A DNA stretch of 64,000 bases from Russula earlei (taxonomy: Eukaryota; Basidiomycota; Agaricomycetes; Russulales; Russulaceae). Positions 38,727-49,864 of the stretch are shown piece after piece. Position numbers and translations under genes: made by a program. Numbering within the stretch: the stretch's first letter is position 1; every line of letters starts with the position of its first letter. The notes beneath the pieces are model-generated. The model saw only the letters and a list, made by a program, of their open reading frames with translations, searched no databases and was not told the origin of the DNA. The DNA is taken from assembly GCA_025769875.1 (NCBI GenBank), contig JAGFNK010000111.1, forward strand, positions 62,001 to 126,000, written 5' to 3'.

Positions 38727-40013
38727 TTGCCATCTCATCCATTCCTCTTACCAAACTACTTCCTCACTTTCTCCACCTTCTTCACCTTCAAACTCTACCT
38801 CTTCTCATATCTGCCAATGTCTCAATCCCCAGTTTATATTCCATCCTCGCCCGTCCCAACCTACTCATCCCCTGCCTACTGTCCCTCATCCCCAGTCCCC
38901 ACTTGTGCCTCCCCCGTTCTCGCCTACCCTTCCCCCACTCTTTCCTATGCCGACGTCGACGCCATCGCCTCCCCCACTCCCCAACTGGCAAGAAGGACTC
39001 TACCCTTCAACAACCCTCCTGCCTACGAGTGCGATGAGGACGACGACGATGCCGCCGCCCGAGTCTGTCTATCCCCTCTTTCACCTTCCATCTCCCTCAC
39101 CTCAACCCTTCTGGGATCCGAGTCCAACGCCCTGGGACTTGACCTTTTCCCAGGACGCACTCCATCCCCATTCTCCCTTGCCGAACAATTCGAGGCCGCC
39201 AAATTCTTTGACGCCCCTCACCTTCCACAACCCAGCCCTGACTGGATCCCCTCCTCTGACCACCCCCTCATTGACTTTGCAGTCCCTGAGTACCCCGGAG
39301 GAACTATGTACAGGGCCAATTGGTTCCTCATCGAGCTGGAGGCCCAACCGGAACCCCTCATCCATGCTACCCTTGGCAAGGGAGCCCCTATCTTCTCCCG
39401 TGTATTCACACCCATCCCCGCTGCCTGGCCCATCCCTGTACCAAACGAGGAGCAGTGGGACATGCTCCTTGCTAACCAGCCTTTCACAGACTTCGTCACA
39501 AGGGCTGTCGAGGACGACAACGACCCCTCCCTTACAGCAGGGGTCAAGTCTTACAGGTTCAGAACGTCGGAAATACTCAAGAGGAGACAAACAATACGCC
39601 TCCTCTTCGCACAAATCCTCGAGCACCAAGGCCACCTCAAGGAGGTCAAACAAACCCTTGCCGCCGCCAATTCTCTCAATAGGGTTACCCTTAACCTCCG
39701 ATGGCAAGACCGCTCCGAGGAAGAAGAAGGTGATAGTCGCTTACAGGAACTTATGCGACTCGATTCATCTTCCTCCGCCGACTCCTTCCGACCTACTGAC
39801 TCATCCTTCACCTCCGACGAGTCAAGACCTCCCAGATCTACCTTCATCTCCGCCCGTCACCCCAGAAAAACCTGCTTTCATTGCGGTGAACTGGGGCACA
39901 TTCGACCAGTCTGTCCCCACAGACCAGATCGTGCAACAAAAAGGGTACGATCTTCGAAGTCGGACCAACCTTGGAGAAAAGTAGGTCGGCCTTACCGTCG
40001 TTCTCACTTCTAG
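38727..40013 (+). CDS. Gypsy-2 third ORF: Pro/Ser-rich protein with C-terminal CCHC knuckle
   Basis: This 428-residue frame follows pol, in the place where env lies in some elements, but it has no signal peptide/fusion layout I can recognise. It has a Pro-rich N-terminus, a central predicted helical region (EILKRRQTIRLLFAQILEHQ), an acidic Ser-rich stretch, a knuckle CFHCGELGHIRPVC and a basic tail (KRVRSSKSDQPWRKVGRPYR). The zinc-knuckle and basic tail suggest nucleic-acid binding. The equivalent region in gypsy-1/3 is fused to the chromodomain. Another long frame (38659-39984, plus) overlaps nearly all of it; the CCHC frame is more credible. The start is uncertain. Confidence 0.75.
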   Translation: MPSHPFLLPNYFLTFSTFFTFKLYLFSYLPMSQSPVYIPSSPVPTYSSPAYCPSSPVPTCASPVLAYPSPTLSYADVDAIASPTPQLARRTLPFNNPPAYECDEDDDDAAARVCLSPLSPSISLTSTLLGSESNALGLDLFPGRTPSPFSLAEQFEAAKFFDAPHLPQPSPDWIPSSDHPLIDFAVPEYPGGTMYRANWFLIELEAQPEPLIHATLGKGAPIFSRVFTPIPAAWPIPVPNEEQWDMLLANQPFTDFVTRAVEDDNDPSLTAGVKSYRFRTSEILKRRQTIRLLFAQILEHQGHLKEVKQTLAAANSLNRVTLNLRWQDRSEEEEGDSRLQELMRLDSSSSADSFRPTDSSFTSDESRPPRSTFISARHPRKTCFHCGELGHIRPVCPHRPDRATKRVRSSKSDQPWRKVGRPYRRSHF

Positions 40014-40033
40014 GGGCCTTGATGGGGGGGTGA

Positions 40034-40908
40034 TGTTACACCATTTTCCTTTTACGTTTACCTTTTGCTACGGACTGCTTGCTTGCGTACGTCCCTTTAC
40101 TTACTGATCTTGTGATCTCTTACGTCTTGTGATCCTTTCTGTGTTATCATGTGATCCATACACGTCCAGGTAACACTGGATTGCTGTTACTTTCCCTTTG
40201 TTTGGTTCTCTTTCCATTTATGTTCACTTCTTAGTTTCGACTGTGCAATGCTGCGCACCTACTGTGCAGCACAGTTACTTGGTTCTGACTCATTCGTGGC
40301 CTCATTCCTATGACTCCTACTTATTATGACTCCTACTATACTAGTAGCACAGTCAAAGCGCAGCTATTGCTGCGCTTCCCCTGTATATATAAGCTCAGTA
40401 CTTTGTGACCAAAGCCCTAAGCTTGGTCTCTTGTAGAATCCAACCTACTCTTGTCCAAACATATTTGCCTGCAACCCACTTCACTCTCACAAACTTAACT
40501 CACAACTACCTCTCCATTTCATCAACTCTCAACACACCATCCACCATCTACTCTTCGCCTTTCCCTTCCTTCCCTAAGAGTTTCTCTTCACTCTCCTGAG
40601 AAGAGCTCTCCTCCTTTAAGACCTACCTTCCTCTACTCTCTCTGCGTTGTTCAAGGTCCCGATGGACTTGAACGCATATAGCTAGTGGAACCAGCCCTAG
40701 TCTATCCCATTACAAACTTACCCTAGCTTCTCAACGGACCGAGTCGTACTAGGAAGGGTCTATTGGCCATAACCTGTTTAGCATAAAACACTTCGACCGC
40801 TGCAGGGATCCTTACTCATTATACACGGGAACCAGCCCATTTCTTGAACACCTCTTTACCATCGACTTGCTTTCTGCTTGTGAACTGACACGGCTAGTTA
40901 CCGTGACA
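40034..40908 (+). repeat. Gypsy-2 3' LTR (family D)
   Basis: This LTR has the same length and nearly the same sequence as the 5' LTR. It is preceded by a G-rich purine tract (GATGGGGGGGTGATG, 40020-40033) suitable as polypurine primer and followed by the duplication GAAAG. Confidence 0.97.
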
Positions 40909-40913
40909 GAAAG

Positions 40914-43900
40914 TGGGGGACTCACTTTGTAGAGAAACTGGACTGTTCAGTGGAGGCAGAGGATGATGGCTGGAGGCAGAGGTAAGATTTCTGCAGCACC
41001 AACAGGCAAGCACCTGTTTATGTCCCCTGAGCCCAAGTTCCATGTTGCATGCAGCCCAGCCTGGTTAACCGGCCCCGCACTGCTACACCTTATGCCATGA
41101 ACCACAGCACACACGCACACACCCCAGCTCCATCTAAACAGAATCCAGACACTAACATCATTTTATGCAAAGTCTTATATTTATATGAGCAGGAAGTAAA
41201 TTACATCCCATAAATATTACAAAAGACTATGGAGGCAGGAGTAAGGGAGGCAGGGTGGATGGCAGCCCACTCTCTCCAAAAGGCATTTTTCATTGAGCTG
41301 CATCATGAGACACTCGAAAATGCTGATCATGCATGCAAGGCGCATGTGGGGAGGTTAACAAACTTGCGTAAATATTGCACACAGGGGACAGGGAAACCCA
41401 TGTTGTCTGCAAATCAGGGTTTCAAACATGTGGAAAAGAAAAGGAAAAATGCACAGTTCAAAAATTGTGCATGCTGGAATCCACATGACAGTAAGCCAGT
41501 CGAGGCCGAGCTGACTGGAGGAGAGGAAAATAAAGAAAAAAGTTAGAGAACACAACAACGAAAACAAAAAAAACTAACATGCAAATCTGTTCCAGATGAG
41601 CCAGGGATGTGACTTGTTTATCCAGGGAGGCAGGTAGTCATGCCTGATGGTCTTGTGACAACAGGGATGGAGAGAGAGGACCCACGAAAACAAACACAAA
41701 AGATGCATGCCCATCAAGTGCAAAAATCCCTGGACACAGGAATACATGTGTCACAGTGCGCCATGTCTTGCATGTCGCCCTCGTGACTGAGCCAACCATG
41801 GACATGTCGTACACAGGCTTGGTGGAGGGCCACAATTCCCCAACCATGGCCTCATTCCTAATGTGGCTGGTGAGGGCCACATCCAAAGGGGAGGATGGTT
41901 GGAGACTGTGGAGAGGGGAGACAGCACACACATAGCTTAACGTGTGACAATCATGCACATGAGAAAATGCGTGTTTCTTGCCAACCAAGTGTTGAGTGTG
42001 GGGATTGTACTATCGCATATGGAGGGAGCTTGGAGCACTTGAAGAGAGGGCAGAGAGTATGAGAGAGAGCTGTCAAAAAAGAAAAGGAATAATGTACCTG
42101 GTCAATGTGCATGGGAACACTCACGGTGGCTGCGTGTGCCATTCCATGGTCACGGTCACAGTCATACACAGTGCAAACATGACTGCCTGTTGCTGTTAGA
42201 AAGAGCAAGTGAAAAGCAAAGAAAGAAAAAAAGGAAGCTCACCGGGTTTGGCCCTGGCCATGCTGTCACTCTGAATGGGCTGTTGCACTGAGGGAAGGAA
42301 GAGGTATAAGAGGTTGAGAGAACACAAAAATGAAAATGCACACCAGTCAAGTGCAAAAATCCCTGATCGTGGGAACATTCGACTGACTTGTCATTTGGGG
42401 CCTAGCTTGATGGCAGTATGGCGGCATGGAGGCGGACATCCAGTGTCTGAGAAGAAGAAAGCAGCATGGGTGAGGGTCTTCTGATGGCAAAGGCAGAGGT
42501 GTGGGACCACACACATGAAGGGAGGAAGGGCAGGGAAGGAAAGCAAAGAGGGGGAGCAGCATTGGCACTGCTGCTTACCCATGTTGTCTGATCTGTCAAA
42601 AACCATTATTGCTGGTCATCACTGGCCAGGACAGTGTGAGGGATTTGGAAACCAGGAGAATGGCCTTTTGTGGGCCTGCAAATGGCCGCATACATGCACA
42701 CCGCACAACCTAGACCTGGAAGACATGGTTAGCACAGTGCAAAGTAAAAGAGTGGAAAAAGAGAAAAGCGAAAAAAAGTAGAACAGGAAAGGAATGGAAA
42801 AATGCACGCATGCATGCATGGGGTAAAGAAGGCCAGATGGAACGTGAGTCACAGACAGAGGCGAGAACATAAAAGAAAAGAAAAGAAGAAAAGAAAAGAA
42901 AGGGAAAATGAAAGAAAAGTACCTGAAAGCCAGAACACAGTGGCATTGGGTGGGACCATTTGGCCTTCATTTTGGGGTGCGTTGGTTTGTTGGGAGAACA
43001 TGTTTGCAATAGCAATTGCAATTGCGTGGCATGAGCATGATGACCATTGCGTTGACAGGTAGCAGATGGGAGGAGGGAGGAGAGGAAGGCGTGAGGAGAA
43101 GGGAGGGGAGGAAGGAGGAGAAGACGATAGGGGTACTGGTTGCATGGCCCCTTGCTTCTCACACATGCTAGTGGCACAGAAAAAGCATGGTCACTGGCCA
43201 GGAGCGTGGGTCATTGGCCAGGGCCACATGAGGGATTTGAAAGCGGTGAGAACAGCCCTTTTTGGCATGTGAATGGCTGTGTCCATGCGCTGTGTTGACC
43301 TGTCGCTCACAGGAGGCCCCTTTTGGCAGTGTGGGTCAACTGGAGCAGAGGGGAGGGGAGAGGAATGCTGTGTGCTTGGGAACTGGCATGTATAGGAGCT
43401 GGAGAGGAAAAGAAAAAAATCAAAACCATATAGAAATGAAAACAAAAAAACGCATGCGGTCATGGCCATTGCGAGGTTGTCATATCCATGGCCGAGTCGT
43501 CATGGTTGCCACTGCAGGGGAATGGGTGCCAGTGGGTGGGAGAGCGCTGCTGTGAGGGCAATAAGCACATCGCCTTGAAGCCCAACAGGGAACTGTGTAG
43601 TGGGAAGGAGAGGATGAGTGAGTGTGTGAAAAGTGAAAAGAAAAAAGAAAAAAGCACGCATTGACCGGTCTTGGATGTCCAGAGAGGGTGGGGTGGAGGA
43701 GAGGGCAGAGGACAGCAATGCATGGTGAGAAGATGAGAAGGGCATGAAAACAAAAGAAAAACTCACCCATGGAAAAACCACTTGAATGACATGGGAATAG
43801 CCAGTGAAAACTTGAGGAGGCTGGCAGCTTGAGAGTGTTGACCTGGAACCATGGGGAAGGAAGAGCAGTGAGGGGAAGGAGAGGATGAATGACAGCAAGA

Positions 43901-44058
43901 GAAAAAATGAACGCGCATTGTAAAACAAAGACACTGTCACCCAAAAAACTTTTTCACTGCTTACAAATTGATTTGCCAAGCATTACCTTCCATGTAAGGT
44001 GATTTCATTATGTAAGAAATTACCATCTCGGGTGGACCCTGACTCTCCGTTCTCATTT
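40914..44058. repeat. Left array of A-rich/ACGCAC-type modules, CpG-depleted copy
   Basis: The first 300 bp continue the DNA in front of the Helitron-1 exons. From about 41250 the region consists of degenerate modules separated by purine runs such as GAAAAGGAAAAATGCAC (near 41440), AAAAATGAAAATGCACACCA (42325) and GAAAAAAGCACGC (43640). Collinear matches to the right array include 41990-42205 with 52420-52650, 42620-42775 with 53885-54045, and 43790-43880 with 55400-55530. Where the right copy has CG, this one mostly has TG or CA. The frames across it look compositional, and no protein family is recognised. Confidence 0.75.
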
Positions 44059-44060
44059 TA

Positions 44061-45660
44061 CTGTCGTTTTCACGTGACCTTGCACTTGCCATTTTTAGAT
44101 GTCATGTCAAGTGCGAAATTAAAACTGCTATATCTCAACAGTTTCTCAACAGATTGCCTTGAAATTTTGCCAGTAGAACCTTATATACTATATCTAGGTG
44201 CAGCGAAAATATGGGAGTCTAATATTCAGTTCTTGAGATGTTGATTTTTGGGTGCTGACATGAGTGCAAAACTTTGAACTGCCATATCTCAACTGTTTCT
44301 CCACAGATTTACTTGAAACTTCGACAGTGGGATCTCATGTCCTGTATCTAGGTGCAGCCCAAGAGTTGGGGTCTGACTCTTAGTTTTTGAAGTTTCGATT
44401 TTTGGGTGCAATCTGAGTGTGAAATTTCGAACTGCCATATCTCAACCATTTCTCAATAGATTGCCTTGAAACCTGGAAAGTAGAACCTTATATACCATAT
44501 CTAGGTGCAACTAAAATATGGGAGCCTAATATTCAGTTCTTGAAGTTTCGAATTTTGGGTGCCGATCTGCATGCGAAATTTCAAACAGCCATATCTCAAC
44601 TATTTCTCAATGGATTGCCTTGAAACTTGGACATCAGAACCTCATGTACTGTGTTACGAACCAAGGCCAAGTCCTGGCCAAGGATTGTCCTATTTTACTC
44701 AAGAATGACCTCTCTCACTTTACATTACTGACTCCCTTCCATTTTCTGGGCTATCCCTCCTGTGGTACAAGATATTGTTATTGCAAAGGCACTATAACAC
44801 GACCAGGCACCCGTTTCCTAATCGGGTAATCATCGCGTGGCAGCCACATGGCCACCCAGCCACCATGGACCCGAAACAGCGGCACAAACTCTTAGAAACT
44901 GTTGCATAAATCATCTGACGTCATCAAGGCTCCAATGACATCATAGCTGACTGAGCGACTCCACAGTGACCTCATAGGCTCACTAAGCACCCCACAGTGA
45001 CATCATAATGATGTCATCGCTCCACAATGATCAGTAATGTGCTCAGTAAGCCTAAAACTTGACATAAGCAAGTTTATGCCTCTGTAGTCCTATTGGATGG
45101 TACCAAAGAGTCTAGAATAGTCCCAGTGCTTTGTAATCGACCCTGTACACTGTATATAAGCCCCAATGAAGCATGGCAGTCGTCAGACTGTCCATTTGTG
45201 ATACTCTCATCTTCCTGGGTACTCCCCTGCGACCACTCAGTCTAAAGATTCCCCTCGCTTCCAAGGTACTCTTCAACGACCGCCTTGTTTAAAGTCCCCT
45301 CGCTACACTGGCCTCCAGCCTTTGCCTTTGTCTCTTGCAACACCTACCAGTCCCCATCTGGTACCTCCTTGTCGTTTGGCTCGTCCTTTTGTTCAACGCC
45401 GCCTTCGCCACGTATCATCTGTTCCGACCCTTGCCCACCTGCTCCTGAGTCCTTAGTGATCAGCAGTACGTGTCTTGACATACTGTATCTAGAGGCAGCG
45501 AAATAATTGGGTTTCATTTCACATTGTGGGGTGCCGACCCCAAGCATGATAAGATTACATTTGCTCTACAGCTGAAAACATGACATGATACAACTATTTA
45601 CAACTGTAGCGAGGTGTGCATTGAGGCAGCAATTGCGATCGCGTGTGAATGGGCGAATAG
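44061..45660 (+). repeat. Left TIR of the Tc1-type element, split by a solo LTR
   Basis: The TIR is about 766 bp without the nested LTR. It contains four copies of a 153-154-bp unit whose ATATCTCAAC core starts at 44130, 44284, 44437 and 44591, then a divergent end past the LTR (45486-45660). It pairs with 49865-50638. Confidence 0.9.
44652..45480 (+). mobile_element. Solo LTR, family A, inside the Tc1-type TIR
   Basis: This 829-bp LTR starts TGTTACGAACC and ends GTCTTGACA with exact duplication TACTG (44647-44651, 45481-45485). The empty site is readable in the opposite TIR near 50050. It carries CRE-like and ATGATGTCAT sites around 44919-45020 and a TATATAAG box near 45163. Confidence 0.97.
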
Positions 45661-46318
45661 TGGGCTGCGAGCCCTCGCATATGGCGGCAGTGAACAATGG
45701 CAAATGATGGAGGGATGGCTCAGTAGGCTGGAGTGACATGGTGAGCGACAGTGTGATGCTCGGGCACCTTTCAGCATTTGTCGTGCATGACACGGCATTC
45801 GCATGCGCACTACCTTCGTCGCCTACCCAACCTGCAGAAAAATGCGCTCATTTATCATTAGAGGGATCAGGACAGCTCTGTCATATGTGGTGCATCATAC
45901 ATACCTGATATCAGGACATTGTTGTTGACCCTTGGATATGAAAGCTTGCCCCTTTCACCTGGGCATTCAATTATATGACTCTGAAGGTGGAAATCATAAT
46001 TCCCTTCTGGTCTGACTGCGGCCAGCTGTCTGTCACATTCTCTATCGAGGGACGACAGGACCACAAGTGGCAGCGTACAAGTCTTGACCTGTCGGCGGCC
46101 AGACGCATGTGAAGGAGCAGAGGGGTCTGGAGGAAGGATGGGATTCAGGGAGACATACCTTTGTCATTCCTGTCTACCTTTCATTTTGTTCTCCCACACA
46201 GTGCATCATACTATCGTATGTGTGTGGTCTCGAGCAAGACATGGAATTTGCATGTCATGGGTTCCCTCCTCTGCAGCGAGTTCAGATGCTTGCTGACGGG
46301 CATGTGCAAGCAGGCATC
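45661..46318. other. Tc1-type element interior, nothing recognised
   Basis: The stretch between the left TIR and the captured gene fragment contains only short frames. I recognise no family, and it may be internal spacer or further captured host DNA. Confidence 0.4.
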
Positions 46319-46840
46319 TCACATAAAGGATAAAGAGTGGATCTTCGCTGACAAGATCTCTGGCGCGCAGTGATTGAGGACTCGCATCAGCTCCTCATGC
46401 CACCACTTGTCACGGCCCTGCGTCCACGGAACTTTGTTCCCCGTGTGCCTAAGAACAAGGATGTGCTCAACGTGTGGGCAGCCCTTCAGTGCTGAATCGA
46501 CTGCTTTGGTTGCGATAGTCTTCCCACTGTGACGCCCTTGTTTGGCCGTCCACTCTGTCGTGTTTTCTGGCTTCTCTGCAGGGGTGAATTGTGACCGTAT
46601 CAACGACTGCCAGAGCCGCGTTGTCCTTATGGCACCAATGCGCACACACACGAGGAGGGCAGCGACCGCTTGCCATGCCAGAGGAAGGTAGATTGAGACA
46701 GAATCACCTTTCTTGATGCCAAGAGATTTCAGTACATTGGCAACACTAGAAACATGATGTGGCAATTCAGCATAGGGACCTCTCGACCTTTGTTGGGCTC
46801 ATCGGCTTCGTAAATGATAGCGATCTGGGATAGATGAGCC
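46319..46840 (-). pseudogene. Captured acetyl-CoA synthetase (AMP-forming) fragment
   Basis: The minus strand encodes an internal piece of acetyl-CoA synthetase, the enzyme that activates acetate to acetyl-CoA. Recognisable segments are IIYEADEPNKG, SSVANVLKSLGIKKGDSVSI, LPLAWQAVAALLVCVRIGAI, GKTIATKAVDSAL and TGNKVPWTQGRDKWWHEEL. At least two frame changes interrupt it (near 46775 and 46620). N-terminal and catalytic C-terminal parts are missing. It lies wholly inside the Tc1-type TIRs on the strand opposite the transposase. No intron interrupts the readable part. Confidence 0.85.
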
Positions 46841-47700
46841 ATCCGACACAGAGATACCCGGAAATGGCTCTGATCAATCATAATCTATGGCGGTATGGAC
46901 CTTGTTGGGATGTTTGAATGCCTAACGGTCAACACAGTTGTATGACACATTCAAACCCACGGGGATGAGGCGACATGAGGGGTGGCGTGGGGCATATTAC
47001 TTGTGTCAGCAGCGTCTCAGGCACTGGTGGTGTGGAGGTGGTTTGTGCTCCTCCTGAGGTGGTGAGTGACTGAGCTCAGGTCTGGGGCCTTCTTGGACAA
47101 CGTGTGTTGCATGAGACTAAAATGATGGACAGGGTTGAGACCAAAATGGTGGCAGTGGAGGTAACGGCTGCAAGCAAGACTGAAGCTGTGGAAGAAGCTG
47201 ACTTTGTAGGGGCTGGTTGAACTGAAGTAACGGCGGCTAGAGGAGATGAGGAGGAGACTGAGACTGTGGCAACTGGGATTGAGACAACTTGGGCAGATAA
47301 GGCCAGCAAGGCAGCACATGTGGCCAACAGAATGGCTGACAGAATTGAAACAACTAGAGACAGGGATAGTGTTGGTGACGTAGACAGCCAGCGATGCTGA
47401 AATGATGGCGGCAGGCAATATGAAGACTCAGTGGACGAAGCAGGTGCCGATGGACGAGAGGTGGCAGTGGGCAGAACTGGGGACATGATGGCAACAACTT
47501 GGCAAGGCAAAGAATGGAGCAGCTAACGAAGCTAAGACAGCTGACGATAAGGATACGGCAGGTGCGACAGATGCAGGGTTGATGGTGGATGGACGATGGA
47601 CAAGGCTGAGTGAGACAGCACGAAAGGTCGGAGATAGAGATGTCCATTTTGGTCACAGTGTACCCAAAGAGGGAAAACTTTCAACACACCCATCACCGCC
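46841..47700. other. Tc1-type element interior, low-complexity spacer
   Basis: From about 47010 to 47600 a degenerate repeat rich in GGCAG/GGTGG/ACTGAAG motifs reads on the minus strand as a Ser/Val/Ala/Thr-rich peptide. It shows no domain. It precedes the transposase and could act as its leader. Confidence 0.4.
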
Positions 47701-48780
47701 ATGGCTCAAGGCAAAGCAATCTCAGAAGAAGTGCAATGGATCATCATTCGTCTCAGTACAAACATGTCGGCGGAGGATATCTCCATGTATACAGATGTAA
47801 GTGTGCGAAAAGTGAAAGGGATCATTGCCAACTTCAAGCGCACTGGTGGGGTCGAACTTCCCCACCACTCGAAACCTCAACTCCATCAGTCACTTTGTGA
47901 CTATGATGTCAAGGTATGTGGCACAAAATCTGTACTAGCAGGCACTTTTATTGAAATTGGACCCATACAGCACCTGCTCAGAACTCTGAATAGTGCGCCA
48001 GATACCTATCTCGATGAGTTGCGTTTGGAACTGTTACAGACATGTGGGGTGTCGGTATCACTGTCAACGATATGGAGGACACTTGTCAAGGCTGGCTATA
48101 GCTTGAAAGAAGGTATGCACTTTTTCTTATGTACATTTCAAGCTTCTGATACACGATGGATAGCTCTCACGCACTGCACTTGAGCATTGTGAAGAAAAGC
48201 AAGCTGCATTTGCTGCACATATTGGAACCTATCATCCAAATCAGATTATCTTTGTGGATGAGAGTCCTGTTGATCGCTGAACAACATACCATGGATGAGC
48301 TTGGGCTATTTGTGGCAGGAAAGCCACGCGCAAGGCATTTTTCTGTTGAGGACAATGGTGAGTGACATGCCATCCATAATGCCACGTAACTCATGATTTT
48401 CATGTCCCAGATATTCTGTCCTTCCTGCGTTATCTCTCAATGATGGTATTATACACTGTGACATCGTTGAAGGCTCTTTCGACACTGAGCTTTTCTGCAC
48501 ATTCATCAATCGCCTCTTGGATCATATGCAGCCATTTCCGGCCCCCAATTCAGTCATTGTTATGGACAATTGTCGAATTCATAAGGACCCTGCCATTATA
48601 GAGCTTATTGAATCTCGGTAAATTCTATTCACATCTATTGACAAGCGTTGACACTCCTGTTCGTATTTAGGGGCATGTGTGTCGAATTTCTGCCGCCCTA
48701 TTCCCCTGATTATAACCCAATTGAGCTGGCATTTTCTGCAATGAAGTACCTGTTCTCACATGACACAGCATGGCGAGTAC
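47701..48780 (+). pseudogene. Tc1/mariner DDE transposase
   Basis: The ATG at 47701 opens an HTH-containing N-terminus (ISEEVQWIIIRLSTNMSAED; MYTDVSVRKVKGIIANFKRT). Introns at about 47914-47971, 48115-48164, 48357-48411 and 48620-48670 fit GT-AG and the frame. The catalytic segments are FVDESPVDR (first Asp), VIVMDNCRIHK (second Asp) and YSPDYNPIELAFSAMK (Glu), as in basidiomycete Tc1-like transposases. TGA at 48277, 48295 and 48347 replace expected Arg codons (all consistent with CGA to TGA). After YLFSHD at about 48765 the sequence leaves the family, so the C-terminus may also be lost. Confidence 0.88.
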
Positions 48781-49864
48781 CGAGCGGTGTCGCTGCCCCA
48801 AGTTTCTTCCCTTCCCCTGTCTCCCCTCTCCGCAGTCTCCGACCGTCCTCCTCTATTTTCATATCTTTTTCTTTGTGTGGTCGGTCCTTTTTTTTTTTCT
48901 CTCTTGGCTGCTTTCTGACCCATGAACATGCTTTAGGCCCCATTCCATGGGTGAAGACACTTGCTTCCAAGTCTCTATTTCACTTACGCCTGACCGTTTC
49001 TCTTGCACCTCAACTTTCCAAACCATCACCACCTCCCCCTCCGACGGATGCCAAGGAAGGCGAGTCGACCACACCTGTGGCTCGAAACGAGGCAAGCCTT
49101 GCTCCTCGCCTTTGTCTTTGTCTATTGCCTCACTCTGTCCTGACTGCCCCCACAGACAAACAAAACAAAGACGTGCTATGGGAACTGTTGTTCTCTCTTC
49201 CTGCACATGTCAATCATCACCTTGTCTATCAATACCTCCTGGTCTTGTTTGTTGCAGACTTTGTCTTTGCTCCGCTCATCAATTCTGCCACCGACATCAT
49301 CTTTACGTGCGTTGGGGCAGTTTATCCAGACACCATCAAAGTCATCATCCGATATCCTCTCTCTGGTACCAATGTGACTGAACATGATGTCCCTCAGCTT
49401 CATTGACCTGACTTTGGAACATGACCTCGCCTCAAGCACAAAGCTGTGGGCACTTTCCCCACTCATTTCAACAATGCCATACTTTGCTCACAGATGCATT
49501 CTTCTCGCATCTTGCATCTTGCATCTTGATCACCCTTGCCTCCTCCTTTGACGTCCCGCCACTGCTGCTTCCACCGAGTCATGGACGGATGGCCCAACTC
49601 TTCATCTGCAACCTGAGTGGACAAGCTGACCAAGCTCTGGCCCTCCAATAAATATGAATGTGCGTATACGTCCCCCACGCTCTCCAATTGCGTGGTGGAC
49701 CTGCTCCTGATGGCCTTGTTCAGACGTCTTGGCGCATATGAACAAGACCATCCTGCCTTACCCACCCTCTCCCATCCACTTCCGCACCTTCCCAGATCCA
49801 CATCTCCCAACAGGCTCCCACTTCCACTTCATCATATCCTCGTGCCTGAAGCCCAACTTTCCTT
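48781..49864. other. Tc1-type element, region between transposase and right TIR
   Basis: Frames cross this stretch (one runs on to 49406 plus), but composition is Ser/Pro/Leu-rich and I recognise no domain. A pyrimidine-rich run lies at 48820-48920. Confidence 0.4.

Larger units (their letters stand above)
34202..40908 (+). mobile_element. Gypsy-2: chromodomain Ty3/gypsy element lacking protease and RT core
   Basis: The element is 6.7 kb with two 875-bp LTRs (34202-35076 and 40034-40908) and exact duplication GAAAG (34197-34201, 40909-40913). The order is gag, then directly the RT end/RNase H, integrase, chromodomain and a separate downstream ORF with a CCHC knuckle. Protease and the RT fingers/palm are missing. 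I noticed only four LTR differences, all CpG versus TpG/CpA, so insertion looks recent. It lies upstream of the Helitron-1 exons. Confidence 0.97.

Noticed and set aside
42300..43980. Numerous 60-160-residue Ser/Phe/Leu-rich frames on the minus strand of the left array
   Set aside because: They are translations of purine-rich repeats, lack domains and are not conserved in frame in the right array.
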